DNA of 36,152 nucleotides from Oribacterium sp. (GTDB lineage Bacteria > Bacillota_A > Clostridia > Lachnospirales > Lachnospiraceae): positions 1 to 36,152 of the forward strand of contig JAGAXP010000272.1 in assembly GCA_017940955.1 (NCBI GenBank), in the 5' to 3' direction. The position numbers were made by a program, and so were the translations under genes. The notes under the pieces were generated by a model that saw only the letters and a list, made by a program, of their open reading frames with translations, did not search any database and was not told the DNA's origin. This document shows, one piece after another, positions 7,590 to 15,622 of this stretch; position 1 is the stretch's first letter; each line of letters starts with the position of its first letter.

Positions 7590-8843
7590 ATGAGCCATAA
7601 GACATCTACAGAATTTAAACTCATAAATGTGAATGAGCTTGTGCCGTATGTGAATAATGCGAGGACACATTCTGCGGAGCAGATCAACAAGATCCGTGCC
7701 TCGCTCAGGGAGTTCGGTTTCGTGAATCCGGTCATCATCGACAGGGACAAGAACGTGATCGCCGGACACGGGAGGCTTGCCGCTGCCAAAGCTGAGGGCT
7801 TCGATGAGGTGCCCTGCGTCTTTATCGATGACATGACAGAGGCACAGAAGAAAGCTTATATCCTCGCTGACAACCGCATGGCCTTGGATGCCGGATGGGA
7901 TGACGAGCTTCTTAAGGTTGAGATGGAGTCCCTGCAGGATATGGGGTTCGACCTTGGGCTGACAGGCTTTGACGAATCCGAGATCGCTGACCTTTTCGAT
8001 ATCGACATTGAGGGCGAGGATGACGACTTTGATGTGGAGGAGGAGCTTGAGAAGCCCTGCTTTTCCATGCCGGGGGATGTATGGCACTTGGGAAAACACA
8101 CGGTCATCTGCGGGGATTCCACAAAGCCGGAGACCTACGAGAGGCTTCTGTCCGGCAAAATCGTGAACCTTGTCTGCACAGATCCGCCGTACCTGGTGGC
8201 GCTGGAAAGCTCCGTAGGGAAGATAAAGAACGATGACCTTGATGATGAGAAGGGATATGAGTTTCTGAAATCCGCCTTCGACCGTTTCCACGAGGCGATG
8301 GCGAAGGACGCCAGCATCTATGTGTTCTATGCCACCATGAAAGCCCGTGTGTTTTACGACGCTTACGAGGATGCCGGGTTCAAGGTGGGCGCAGGCCTCA
8401 TCTGGAAGAAGCCGAGGGCTCCGCTCATGCGCACAGACTGGAAGTTCAACATGGAGCCGATCATCTGGGGGTGGCGCAGGGACGGCAAACATATATGGTA
8501 CGGAGACCAGAAGCAGAAGGCGGTCTTTGAGTTTGACGGGATAAAGAACGCAAAGGAGGACGGCTGCGGACATCCGAGCTCCAAGCCCGTACCTCTTATC
8601 GCGTACCTTATAAAGCAGTGTACCCAGACAAATGGACTGGTGCTGGACGGCTTCCTTGGATCTGCTTCCACGCTCATTGCCTGCGAACAGCTGGGGCGTA
8701 TCTGCTACGGCGTGGAGCTTGAGCCGAAGTTCGTGGACGTGGCGGTGGAGCGTTTCAGGAAGAGCGCTCCTGACGCGCAAGTTTACGTGGAGCGGGACGG
8801 GGAGAAGATCCCCTATGCCGATGTGCCAAAGCCCGAATTGTAA
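7590..8843 (+). CDS. ParB-like domain fused to beta-class DNA methyltransferase
   Basis: A 417-residue fusion. Residues 8-100 are ParB/Srx-like (LVPYVNNARTHS, then the GHGR box at 59-62). After an acidic linker (about 128-155) comes an N6-adenine/N4-cytosine methyltransferase with DPPY at 198-201 (catalytic motif IV) and the SAM-binding FLGS near 355 after it, an order typical of the beta class. It transfers a methyl group from SAM to an amino group of a DNA base, probably protecting phage DNA against host restriction or altering packaging or transcription. No restriction nuclease gene is nearby. It sits between small terminase and the cargo genes, a common phage location. Confidence 0.9.
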   Translation: MSHKTSTEFKLINVNELVPYVNNARTHSAEQINKIRASLREFGFVNPVIIDRDKNVIAGHGRLAAAKAEGFDEVPCVFIDDMTEAQKKAYILADNRMALDAGWDDELLKVEMESLQDMGFDLGLTGFDESEIADLFDIDIEGEDDDFDVEEELEKPCFSMPGDVWHLGKHTVICGDSTKPETYERLLSGKIVNLVCTDPPYLVALESSVGKIKNDDLDDEKGYEFLKSAFDRFHEAMAKDASIYVFYATMKARVFYDAYEDAGFKVGAGLIWKKPRAPLMRTDWKFNMEPIIWGWRRDGKHIWYGDQKQKAVFEFDGIKNAKEDGCGHPSSKPVPLIAYLIKQCTQTNGLVLDGFLGSASTLIACEQLGRICYGVELEPKFVDVAVERFRKSAPDAQVYVERDGEKIPYADVPKPEL

Positions 8844-8905
8844 ACCACACAAAAACACCGGGAGTTCGGGGCGGCATATTTGGTGGATATTTATGCGATC
8901 TCCGC

Positions 8906-8938
8906 TTGCTATTTCGCGGCTTCAGAGTGATGTATAGT
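8906..8938 (+). promoter_or_regulatory. Cargo promoter P1 (TTGnnn-N12-AGAGTGAT class)
   Basis: TTGCTA (8906-8911) and AGAGTGAT (8924-8931) are separated by exactly 12 bases, followed by GTATAGTAC. The same arrangement occurs at three other intergenic sites: 9999, 30444 and, on the minus strand, 27850. It lies 41 bases upstream of the start of the virulence-related gene. The -35 is clear; the -10 register is uncertain (TATAGT is 21 bases away; an extended form TGATGTATA would be nearer). Confidence 0.65.
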
Positions 8939-8978
8939 ACAGCACGAAAATGCGCAAACAGCAAAGGAGGATGAACTT

Positions 8979-9719
8979 ATGCAGATCAATTACAACGTGA
9001 CGGGAAACGAACGCAAGGTGCTGGTGAAGGTCATCAGCGACACCATAGGCGAGAAGGCAAAGTACCTTGGGATGCCAAGCGCGGCATTCCGGATCGGAGA
9101 CTTTACGGTGAGCAAGACAGGCGTGATTGAATATGATGATGGAACGGATGCTTCCGGTGTCCTTGAAGCCATCAGAGAAGCGGGCTTTACCGGTGGGGAA
9201 GCTGAAGCCGGGGACCTGCAGGGAGAAGAGACGACGGAGCCGGAAACAGAAGGAGTTCACATCGGGACTTCCGAGGAAGAAACGTCGGAGGTCGATGGCC
9301 TGACCATTGGGATGCCAAGGAGTTTTTTTACCGGGGAATCGCTCGACAACCTGAAAAAGCTCATTGACAGCAAAGCGAGCCTTATCAAGGCGGCTCTTGG
9401 GGTCGGGGAGCTTCCGATAGTGATTGACGATGAGAAGGTCGAGTTCCCATGGTTTTCTGAAACGGATGCGGAGACTTCGGAAGCGGCGGCCATCTTCATT
9501 TCGAAGCTTTGTCAGATGGCAAAGAACGCCACGAGGGTCACGGCGCAGGACCACGAGGTCGAGAATCCAAAGTATGCCATGAGGTGCTTCCTTTTAAGGC
9601 TCGGATTCATAGGGGCGGAATACAAATCCGCACGTAAAGTTCTTCTTAAAAACCTCTCCGGCAATTCAAGCTGGAAGAACGGGAGAAAGGAGGATGCGCA
9701 GGATGAAGCTACCGAGTAA
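8979..9719 (+). CDS. 'Virulence-related' family protein, copy A (function unknown)
   Basis: A 246-residue protein of a family seen in Clostridia phages and mobile elements, often labelled only 'virulence-related'. It is a paralogue of the gene at 30522. They share the N-terminal block (MPSAAFRIGDFTV here, MPRCAFLIGDYAV there, at about 33-45), a middle part and the C-terminal block. Copy A seems to lack about 50 middle residues. Residues 195-235 (ENPKYAMR...LLRLGFIG...LSGNSSW) are also found at the end of the amidoligase encoded at 10083. An acidic Glu/Thr-rich linker lies near 75-105. Strong GGAGG 8 bases upstream; overlaps the DUF4314 gene. No catalytic motif is evident. Confidence 0.75.
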   Translation: MQINYNVTGNERKVLVKVISDTIGEKAKYLGMPSAAFRIGDFTVSKTGVIEYDDGTDASGVLEAIREAGFTGGEAEAGDLQGEETTEPETEGVHIGTSEEETSEVDGLTIGMPRSFFTGESLDNLKKLIDSKASLIKAALGVGELPIVIDDEKVEFPWFSETDAETSEAAAIFISKLCQMAKNATRVTAQDHEVENPKYAMRCFLLRLGFIGAEYKSARKVLLKNLSGNSSWKNGRKEDAQDEATE

Positions 9720-9936
9720 GGAACAAGTTGAGAGGATACGAAAGGAGTATCCAGCCGGGACACTGGTGGAGCTTGTGAAAATGGATGATGCCCAGGCTCC
9801 TCCGGTCGGAACCATCGGCGAGGTCACAGGAGTGGATGATACCGGATCGCTCCTCATGAACTGGCGAAACGGCAGTGGCTTAAACGTGATATTCGGCGAG
9901 GATGTCGTGAAAAAGCTGTCGAAGGACGCGGAATAA
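9703..9936 (+). CDS. DUF4314 family protein
   Basis: A 77-residue protein matching DUF4314: PAGTLVELVKMDDAQAPPVGT, then GEVTGVDDTGSLLMNW and a final DVVKKL. The predicted shape is a small beta-barrel. DUF4314 proteins are common in Clostridia mobile elements and have no known function. I start it at 9703 because AAAGGAGG (9686-9693) gives 9-base spacing there, against none for the ATG at 9694. It overlaps the end of the virulence-related gene by 17 bases, so both are expressed from P1. Confidence 0.8.
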   Translation: MKLPSKEQVERIRKEYPAGTLVELVKMDDAQAPPVGTIGEVTGVDDTGSLLMNWRNGSGLNVIFGEDVVKKLSKDAE

Positions 9937-9998
9937 TATACACAATACAATGCCTCTGCGAGTCTGTATATTTGTGACTATTATGCCTCCGAATTGAC

Positions 9999-10029
9999 TT
10001 GATAAAGTGTGCGGAAAGAGTGATATATA
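9999..10029 (+). promoter_or_regulatory. Cargo promoter P2 (amidoligase operon)
   Basis: TTGATA (9999-10004), 12 bases, AGAGTGAT (10017-10024), then ATATACACTACCG. The final 11 bases ATACACTACCG are identical to those of the minus-strand site P4 near 27815. It lies 54 bases before the amidoligase start. An overlapping TTGACT at 9994-9999 is a second possible -35. Confidence 0.65.
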
Positions 10030-10082
10030 CACTACCGAAAGGCACACGGTCACGGAAAACAAAGCAAAACGGAGGTTACGCC

Positions 10083-11033
10083 ATGAAAGATACAACCAGA
10101 AAGCAGATTGAAAACCTTAAGAACCAGACCATCGGGGTCGAGGTCGAGATGAACAACATCCGCAGGGACAAGGCGGCAAAGGTCGCAGCCGACTTCTTCG
10201 GAACCGGAAGGTACGAAAACACGGCAAGGCGCAACGGCTACTACACCTGGAGCGCATGGGACAGACAGGGCAGGGAATGGAAGTTCCAGAGGGACGTTTC
10301 CATCCACGGGGCAGACGATGAGAAATGCGAACTGGTAACGCCGATCCTTAACTACGCAGACATCGAGACCTTGCAGGAGCTTTGCAGGCAGCTCAGGCAC
10401 GCGGGAGCCAAGAGCGATGCGGGAAGAGGCTGCGGAGTCCACATCCACATCGGAGCAAAGGGGCACACGCCCAAGACGCTCCGGAACCTGGCGAACATCA
10501 TGGCAAGCCATGAGAGCCTGATAGCCGAAGCACTGAAGCTCGACCGCTACCGCATGAACCGCTATTGCCGGACGGTAAACCCTTCCTTCATCGAAAAGGT
10601 CAACAAGAAGAAGCCTAAGACGATGGCGGAGCTTGCGGAGATCTGGTACACGGCAAACGGAGCAAGCCACGGCAGAGACCAGCACTACAACGACAGCCGC
10701 TACCACATGCTGAACCTCCACGCCACTTTCACTAAGGGAACGGTCGAGTTTCGGCTCTTCCAGTTCGACGAGCCTACAGCAGAACGCAGGGGTGGCATCC
10801 ACGCAGGACAGCTGAAAAGCTACATCCAGCTTTGCCTTGCCCTTAGCGAGATGGCAAAGGAAGTCAAGACTGCAAGCGCAAAGCCCCAGCAGAACGAGAA
10901 TCCGAAATACGCGATGCGCACCTGGCTCCTCCGCCTCGGATTCATCGGCGACGAGTTCGCAACAGCAAGGGATTTCCTTACCAGGAACCTTTCCGGAGAC
11001 ACAGCCTTCAGGCACGGCAGAGCAGCCGCTTGA
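10083..11033 (+). CDS. Amidoligase (Amidoligase_2 family, COOH-NH2 ligase type)
   Basis: A 316-residue protein with the hallmark motifs of the glutamine-synthetase-like amidoligase family: GVEVEMN (18-24), ELVTP (83-87), GCGVHIHIG (116-124), RYHMLNL near 206 and TVEFRLF (220-226). The family is predicted to use ATP to join a carboxyl to an amine, making isopeptide or peptide bonds (comparative-genomics work of Iyer and colleagues); substrates of phage members are unknown. Residues 272-312 are an extra C-terminal domain shared with the proteins encoded at 8979 and 30522. It is followed by a gamma-glutamylcyclotransferase-like gene, the usual partner. The ATG at 10083 has GGAGG 8 bases upstream; a longer frame from 9999 starts inside P2. 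Confidence 0.9.
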   Translation: MKDTTRKQIENLKNQTIGVEVEMNNIRRDKAAKVAADFFGTGRYENTARRNGYYTWSAWDRQGREWKFQRDVSIHGADDEKCELVTPILNYADIETLQELCRQLRHAGAKSDAGRGCGVHIHIGAKGHTPKTLRNLANIMASHESLIAEALKLDRYRMNRYCRTVNPSFIEKVNKKKPKTMAELAEIWYTANGASHGRDQHYNDSRYHMLNLHATFTKGTVEFRLFQFDEPTAERRGGIHAGQLKSYIQLCLALSEMAKEVKTASAKPQQNENPKYAMRTWLLRLGFIGDEFATARDFLTRNLSGDTAFRHGRAAA

Positions 11034-11051
11034 AGGTAACAGGTAAGAGCC

Positions 11052-11082
11052 CCACCCGACCGATTCGGCGGTCTTAAGGTGG
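11052..11082 (+). other. Small two-stem element between amidoligase and cyclotransferase genes
   Basis: An outer 5-pair stem (CCACC 11052-11056 with GGTGG 11078-11082) encloses an inner stem (GACCG 11058-11062 with CGGTC 11069-11073). It sits in the 90-base gap and may shape the mRNA or set relative expression. The evidence is structural only. Confidence 0.3.
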
Positions 11083-11123
11083 TAGGAGGAGCGTTAAGGC
11101 TCCCGGAAAGGACGGTAAACCAT

Positions 11124-11597
11124 ATGGATAAACGCTATTACATCGCCTACGGCAGCAACCTGAACATCGAGCAGATGAAATACAGATGCCCTTCCGCAAG
11201 GATCATCGGGACAAGCGCGATACCCGGCTACCAGCTTCTCTTTAAGGGCAGCCAGACGGGATCATACCTGACGATTGAGAAAAAGGACGGCTCTGAAGTT
11301 CCGGTCGGTGTCTGGGAGGTATCACCAAGCGATGAGCTTGTCCTTGACCGCTACGAAGGATATCCGAGGTTTTATTACAAGGCTGAGATGACGCTTCCTG
11401 TCACAGGGATCAGGACCGGAAAGGTCAGAAAACGCAGGGTGTTCGTTTACATCATGCATGAGGACAGGAAAATCGGAATGCCGAGCGGTTTTTATGTGGA
11501 TGCCTGTCTGGAAGGCTACCAGGCATTCGGATTTGACGAGAAATATCTTGAAAAAGCTTTGAGTATCAGCGAGGAGGTAATCCATGAAAAAGACTGA
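11124..11597 (+). CDS. Gamma-glutamylcyclotransferase-like (AIG2/GGCT fold) protein
   Basis: A 157-residue protein with the family signature YGSNL (residues 9-13) that binds the gamma-glutamyl group, and DRYEGYP (75-81) with the expected catalytic glutamate at about 78. The fold releases 5-oxoproline from gamma-glutamyl-amines. With an amidoligase, the pair could build and remove or trim gamma-glutamyl linkages. This association is known in phages and mobile elements; the substrate is not. I chose the ATG at 11124 because GGAAAGGA lies about 11 bases upstream. It overlaps the zinc ribbon gene by 14 bases. Confidence 0.87.
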   Translation: MDKRYYIAYGSNLNIEQMKYRCPSARIIGTSAIPGYQLLFKGSQTGSYLTIEKKDGSEVPVGVWEVSPSDELVLDRYEGYPRFYYKAEMTLPVTGIRTGKVRKRRVFVYIMHEDRKIGMPSGFYVDACLEGYQAFGFDEKYLEKALSISEEVIHEKD

Positions 11598-11784
11598 AGA
11601 CACAAAGAGAATCTGCCCGATATGCGGACAGGAATACACGGGGCGTCCCGCCATGTCCCGGGAGGACAATAAAACACCAATCTGCCCTGACTGCGGGACG
11701 AGACAGGCACTTTCGTCCATCGGTGTCAAGCCGGATGAGCAGGAACAGATCCTGGCGGTGATCCATAAGAATTACCGCCAGTAG
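11584..11784 (+). CDS. Small zinc-ribbon protein of the amidoligase operon
   Basis: A 66-residue protein with two CxxC pairs (CPICG at 12-16, CPDCG near 34-38), a zinc ribbon, and a helical C-terminus (DEQEQILAVIHKNYR). It overlaps the cyclotransferase gene by 14 bases and is preceded by GAGGTAA, so translation is coupled. It may be an accessory or carrier protein, or even a modification target; none of these is shown. Confidence 0.75.
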   Translation: MKKTEDTKRICPICGQEYTGRPAMSREDNKTPICPDCGTRQALSSIGVKPDEQEQILAVIHKNYRQ

Positions 11785-11851
11785 GGAAAAAGGTAATAAC
11801 AGCAGGGACGAGCCGCAAGGCTCTGTCTCTCGTACAGATAGATTTGACAGG

Positions 11852-11872
11852 CCGCCGCAGGGCGGTATTTTT
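11852..11872 (+). terminator. Intrinsic terminator closing the amidoligase operon
   Basis: Stem CCGCC (11852-11856), loop GCAG, stem GGCGG (11861-11865), then TATTTTT. It separates the cargo operon from the large terminase gene, whose ribosome site begins 10 bases later. A second small stem (GAGCC-GCAA-GGCTC, 11810-11823) lies upstream. Confidence 0.65.
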
Positions 11873-11895
11873 GATGCCATTGGGAGGTGGGAATA

Positions 11896-13509
11896 TTGCG
11901 GAAACTGAAAAAATATACGCCTACCCGGTTTATGGCAGAGACATCGCATTACGATAAAAACGAGGCTGACTTCGTGTGTACCTTTATAGAACAGCTGAGG
12001 CATACCAAGGGCGAGTTTTACCAGCAGCCCTTTGAACTGATTGACTGGCAGGAGCAGATCATACGGGATGTTTTCGGGATCCTTAAGTCTGACGGATACA
12101 GGCAGTTTAACACAGTTTATATCGAGGTGCCAAAGAAATGCGGGAAGTCGGAGCTTGCCGCTGCGGTCGCGCTTTATATGCTCTGCGCTGACGGCGAGCA
12201 GAGAGCTGAGGTGTATGGCTGCGCGGCTGACAGGGAACAGGCATCGCTCGTTTTTGATGTGGCCTGCGACATGGTGAAGCTGGCAGACGATGCGTTAAGG
12301 CGGCGATGTGAGATCAGGCCGAGCAAGAAGCTGATACGCTACGTTCCGACTAACAGCGTTTATAAGGCTCTGTCGAGCGATGTTGCGGGAAAGTCAGGCA
12401 TGAATGTGAGCGCACTTGTCTTTGACGAGCTCTGGGTGCAGAAGGATAAGAAATTCTTCCAGATGATGACGGTCGGCACTTCCGATGCGAGGAAGAATCC
12501 GCTCCACTTCATCATCACCACGGCAGGGAACGACACCAACAGCATCTGCTATGAGATGCACCGGAAGGCTGTTGACATTTTGGAGGGGCGTAAATCCGAT
12601 CCAGCTTTTTATCCCGTGATATATGGTGCGTCTGAGGATGATGACTGGACAGATCCCAAGGTGTGGTACAAGGCGAACCCAAGCCTTGGCATCACCATCG
12701 GCGAGGATAAGGTGGCTGCCGCCTGTGAGCAGGCAAAGCAGAATCCGGCTGAGGAGAACGCCTTCAGGCAGCTTCGGCTTGACCAGTGGGTGAAGCAGGA
12801 TGTGCGCTGGATGCCAATGAAGAAATGGGATGCCTGTGCTTTTCCTGTGGATGAGAAGTCACTCGAAGGCAGGGTCTGCTACAGCGGTCTGGACTTGTCC
12901 AGCACAACAGATATCACGGCATTTGTACTGGTATTCCCACCCGAGAATATTGAGGATCCGGAAGATAAATACATCGTGCTGCCGTACTTCTGGGTGCCGG
13001 AGGAGACTCTCGACCTTCGTGTACGGCGTGACCATGTTCCATACGATACATGGGAGAAGCTCGGTAAGGTGATGACCACCGAGGGAAATGTGGTGCACTA
13101 CGGATTCATAGAGAAATACATTGAGGGCCTGGGCGAGCGTTTCAACATCAGGGAAATCGCCTTCGACAGATGGGGTGCGGCGCAGATGGTGCAGAATCTT
13201 GAGGGGATGGGTTTCACCGTGGTTCCCTTCGGGCAGGGATATAAAGATATGTCCCCACCTACCAAGGAGCTAATGAAACTTGTGCTTGAGAAAAAGATAG
13301 CGCACGGTGGCCATCCGGTACTGCGCTGGATGATGGACAACATATACATACAGACGGATCCCGCCGGAAATATCAAGGCCGACAAAAAGAAGTCCACGGA
13401 AAAGATCGATGGAGCCATAGCGACCATTATGGGACTTGACCGGGCTATCAAATGCGGCTCTGGAAATACCGGAAGTGTATATGATGAGCGCGGGATCATC
13501 AGTTTCTGA
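11896..13509 (+). CDS. terL: Terminase large subunit
   Basis: A 537-residue packaging motor of the Terminase_1 type. The ATPase half has Walker A VPKKCGKS (78-85) and Walker B ALVFDELW near 174. The nuclease half has GLDLSS near 331, FDRWGA near 424 and KIDGAIATIMG near 502, carrying the three acidic residues of the RNase H-like site. It pumps DNA into the capsid and cuts concatemers. I start it at the TTG at 11896, 8 bases after GGGAGG; a GTG at 11887 would place the start inside the ribosome site. It is unusually distant from the small terminase. Confidence 0.93.
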   Translation: MRKLKKYTPTRFMAETSHYDKNEADFVCTFIEQLRHTKGEFYQQPFELIDWQEQIIRDVFGILKSDGYRQFNTVYIEVPKKCGKSELAAAVALYMLCADGEQRAEVYGCAADREQASLVFDVACDMVKLADDALRRRCEIRPSKKLIRYVPTNSVYKALSSDVAGKSGMNVSALVFDELWVQKDKKFFQMMTVGTSDARKNPLHFIITTAGNDTNSICYEMHRKAVDILEGRKSDPAFYPVIYGASEDDDWTDPKVWYKANPSLGITIGEDKVAAACEQAKQNPAEENAFRQLRLDQWVKQDVRWMPMKKWDACAFPVDEKSLEGRVCYSGLDLSSTTDITAFVLVFPPENIEDPEDKYIVLPYFWVPEETLDLRVRRDHVPYDTWEKLGKVMTTEGNVVHYGFIEKYIEGLGERFNIREIAFDRWGAAQMVQNLEGMGFTVVPFGQGYKDMSPPTKELMKLVLEKKIAHGGHPVLRWMMDNIYIQTDPAGNIKADKKKSTEKIDGAIATIMGLDRAIKCGSGNTGSVYDERGIISF

Positions 13510-13522
13510 TATGGAGGGGATC

Positions 13523-13597
13523 ATGATTTTGATCGCACTAATCGGCTTCTGCGTGATAGCGGAGGCAATAAACCAGACTTTGGAAGGAGGGTACTGA
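13523..13597 (+). CDS. 24-residue hydrophobic mini-protein between terL and portal
   Basis: An ATG with GGAGGGG close upstream opens a 24-codon frame, MILIALIGFCVIAEAINQT plus LEGGY, with a hydrophobic first half that could span a membrane. Its stop TGA ends one base before the portal ATG, and its last codons supply the portal ribosome site (GGAAGGAGG). That makes it a plausible translation-coupling leader or tiny membrane protein. No homology can be judged at this length. Confidence 0.4.
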   Translation: MILIALIGFCVIAEAINQTLEGGY

Positions 13598-13598
13598 C

Positions 13599-14933
13599 AT
13601 GGCTATTTTTAGCGGAATATTCCGGTCAAGGGATAAGCCTGAGAACCGAACATCAGGAAGCTCGTACAGTTTCTTTCTGGGAAACTCATCAAGCGGCAAG
13701 TATGTAAATGAGCGAACTTCAATGCAGATGACGGCGGTTTACTCCTGCGTGAGGATTTTATCCGAAGCGATAGCGAGTTTGCCGCTTAATCTTTATAAGT
13801 ACACCGATACAGGGGGAAAGGAACGTGCAGCGGATCATCCGCTGTATTTTCTTTTGCATGATGAGCCCAACTCTGAAATGACTTCCTTTGTGTTCAGGGA
13901 AACGCTTATGACGCACTTGCTCCTGTGGGGAAACGCCTACGCACAGATTATACGAAACGGAAAGGGCGAGATCATTGGACTATATCCCTTAATGCCTGAC
14001 CGTATGAACGTGGATCGTGACGATAAAGGCAGACTCTACTACGAGTACACCAGAAGCACCGATGATGCCAGGACAACGAATTCCAAGGACATGATGGTAA
14101 GGCTGTCTCCTTCAGAGGTGCTGCATATACCGGGGCTTGGTTTTGACGGTCTGGTCGGATACTCGCCGATTGCTATGGCCAAGAATGCCATAGGTCTTGC
14201 GATTGCGACTGAGGAATACGGCAGTAAGTTTTTTGCGAACGGTGCGGCTCCTTCGGGAGTACTGGAGCATCCGGGGACGCTTAAGGATCCTGCAAAGGTC
14301 AGGGATTCCTGGACGCAGACCTTCGGCGGCAGCCATAACGCAAACAAGGTTGCAGTCCTCGAGGAAGGCATGAAATATACTCCAATCTCGATATCTCCGA
14401 ATGAGGCGCAGTTCCTTGAGACAAGGAAGTTCCAGATTGACGAGATAGCGAGGATCTTTCGTGTTCCTCCGCACATGATTGGTGACCTTGAGAAGTCGAG
14501 CTTTAACAATATCGAGCAACAGTCACTGGAGTTCGTGAAATACACGCTTGATCCCTGGGTATCGAGATGGGAACAGGCGATGGTCAGATCTCTCTTAACG
14601 AAGGATGAGAAGAAAGATTACTTCATCAAATTTAACGTGGACGGTTTGCTTAGAGGTGACTACAAATCCCGCATGGACGGCTACGCAATCGGAAGGCAGA
14701 ACGGCTGGATGAGCGCAAACGACATAAGGGAGCTTGAGAACCTCGACAGGATCCCTGCTGAAGCCGGAGGTGACTTGTACCTCGTTAACGGCAACATGGT
14801 TCCTTTGATTGATGCCGGGGCAGCTTATAGAGCGAACGGTACTACGGGAGAGGAGGAAAAGTCAGATGAAGAAGTTCTGGAAATGGACGAATCACAGGAT
14901 TCGAAATCAGGACTCCGGCGAGGAGGTCGTTGA
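13599..14933 (+). CDS. Portal protein (HK97 type)
   Basis: A 444-residue phage portal of the HK97 family. Typical blocks are the TAVYSCVRILSEAIASLPL stretch near 49-67, the WGNAYAQI block near 110, FRVPPHMIGDLEKSSFNNIE near 288-307 and DGLLRGDYKSRMDGY near 348. Twelve copies form the ring at the head vertex through which DNA passes. The acidic C-terminus overlaps the protease gene by 68 bases. Strong AGGAGG upstream. Confidence 0.93.
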   Translation: MAIFSGIFRSRDKPENRTSGSSYSFFLGNSSSGKYVNERTSMQMTAVYSCVRILSEAIASLPLNLYKYTDTGGKERAADHPLYFLLHDEPNSEMTSFVFRETLMTHLLLWGNAYAQIIRNGKGEIIGLYPLMPDRMNVDRDDKGRLYYEYTRSTDDARTTNSKDMMVRLSPSEVLHIPGLGFDGLVGYSPIAMAKNAIGLAIATEEYGSKFFANGAAPSGVLEHPGTLKDPAKVRDSWTQTFGGSHNANKVAVLEEGMKYTPISISPNEAQFLETRKFQIDEIARIFRVPPHMIGDLEKSSFNNIEQQSLEFVKYTLDPWVSRWEQAMVRSLLTKDEKKDYFIKFNVDGLLRGDYKSRMDGYAIGRQNGWMSANDIRELENLDRIPAEAGGDLYLVNGNMVPLIDAGAAYRANGTTGEEEKSDEEVLEMDESQDSKSGLRRGGR

Positions 14934-15603
14934 GCGAGTGTTAGAACTCTACGGCACGATTGCTGAGGAGTCATGGTTTGACGATGATATCACACCACAG
15001 GAGTTCAGGGATGAGCTCTTTGCAGGTTCCGGTCCGGTAACAATCTGGATCAATTCACCCGGTGGTGATTGTATCGCGGCAAGCCAGATATACACCATGC
15101 TCATGGATTACAGGGGCGATGTGACTGTGAAGATTGATGGTATCGCTGCATCGGCGGCATCAGTCATCGCTATGTCCGGTACCAAGGTTCTTATGGCTCC
15201 TACAGCCATGATGATGATTCACAATCCGGCTACCATCGCTTTCGGAGACCATGCGGACATGGAAAAGGCAATCGATATGCTGAATGAGGTAAAGGAAAGC
15301 ATCATCAATGCCTACGAGATCAAGACTTCACTGCCTCGCAAGCAGCTTTCAAAGATGATGGATGAAACCACATGGATGAATGCAAAGAAGGCTGCGGAAC
15401 TTGGATTTATCGATGGAATTCTGGAAGACGAGAAGCTCTTTACGAATGTATCGGGCTATGAGTTTTCGGCAAATTCTGTCGAGCTGGCACTGGTTAACAA
15501 GATCTCCGCAAGGGTCAAACCTGTGGAATCTGGAACTGAAACGGTAACTGAGGGAAGAAATGTTGATGATCTTAGGGCTTCCCTTTACAAAAAACTGCTT
15601 TAA
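14866..15603 (+). CDS. ClpP-like head maturation protease
   Basis: A 245-residue serine protease of the ClpP/S14 type used to mature HK97-like capsids. INSPGGD (62-68) is the oxyanion-side loop, the catalytic serine lies in GIAASAAS (about residue 96), the catalytic histidine is in MMMIHNP (about 119), and the acidic member probably lies near 170. It cuts the N-terminal scaffold region of the capsid protein encoded just downstream. The ATG at 14866 follows AGGAGG and lies inside the portal gene. Confidence 0.92.
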   Translation: MKKFWKWTNHRIRNQDSGEEVVERVLELYGTIAEESWFDDDITPQEFRDELFAGSGPVTIWINSPGGDCIAASQIYTMLMDYRGDVTVKIDGIAASAASVIAMSGTKVLMAPTAMMMIHNPATIAFGDHADMEKAIDMLNEVKESIINAYEIKTSLPRKQLSKMMDETTWMNAKKAAELGFIDGILEDEKLFTNVSGYEFSANSVELALVNKISARVKPVESGTETVTEGRNVDDLRASLYKKLL

Positions 15604-15622
15604 AGCAAGGAGGATTTTTATC

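Noticed and set aside
7569..8858. A 429-codon minus-strand open frame opposite the ParB-methyltransferase gene
   Set aside because: It lies wholly opposite a gene with clear catalytic motifs, has no recognisable domain or ribosome site, and long antisense frames are expected with this codon bias.
9950..9989. ATGCCTC direct repeat (9950 and 9983) upstream of P2, considered as an operator
   Set aside because: Only seven bases, with no counterpart at the other three cargo promoters.
10050..11015. A 321-codon minus-strand frame opposite the amidoligase
   Set aside because: The plus-strand protein has all the amidoligase motifs; the opposite frame has no features.
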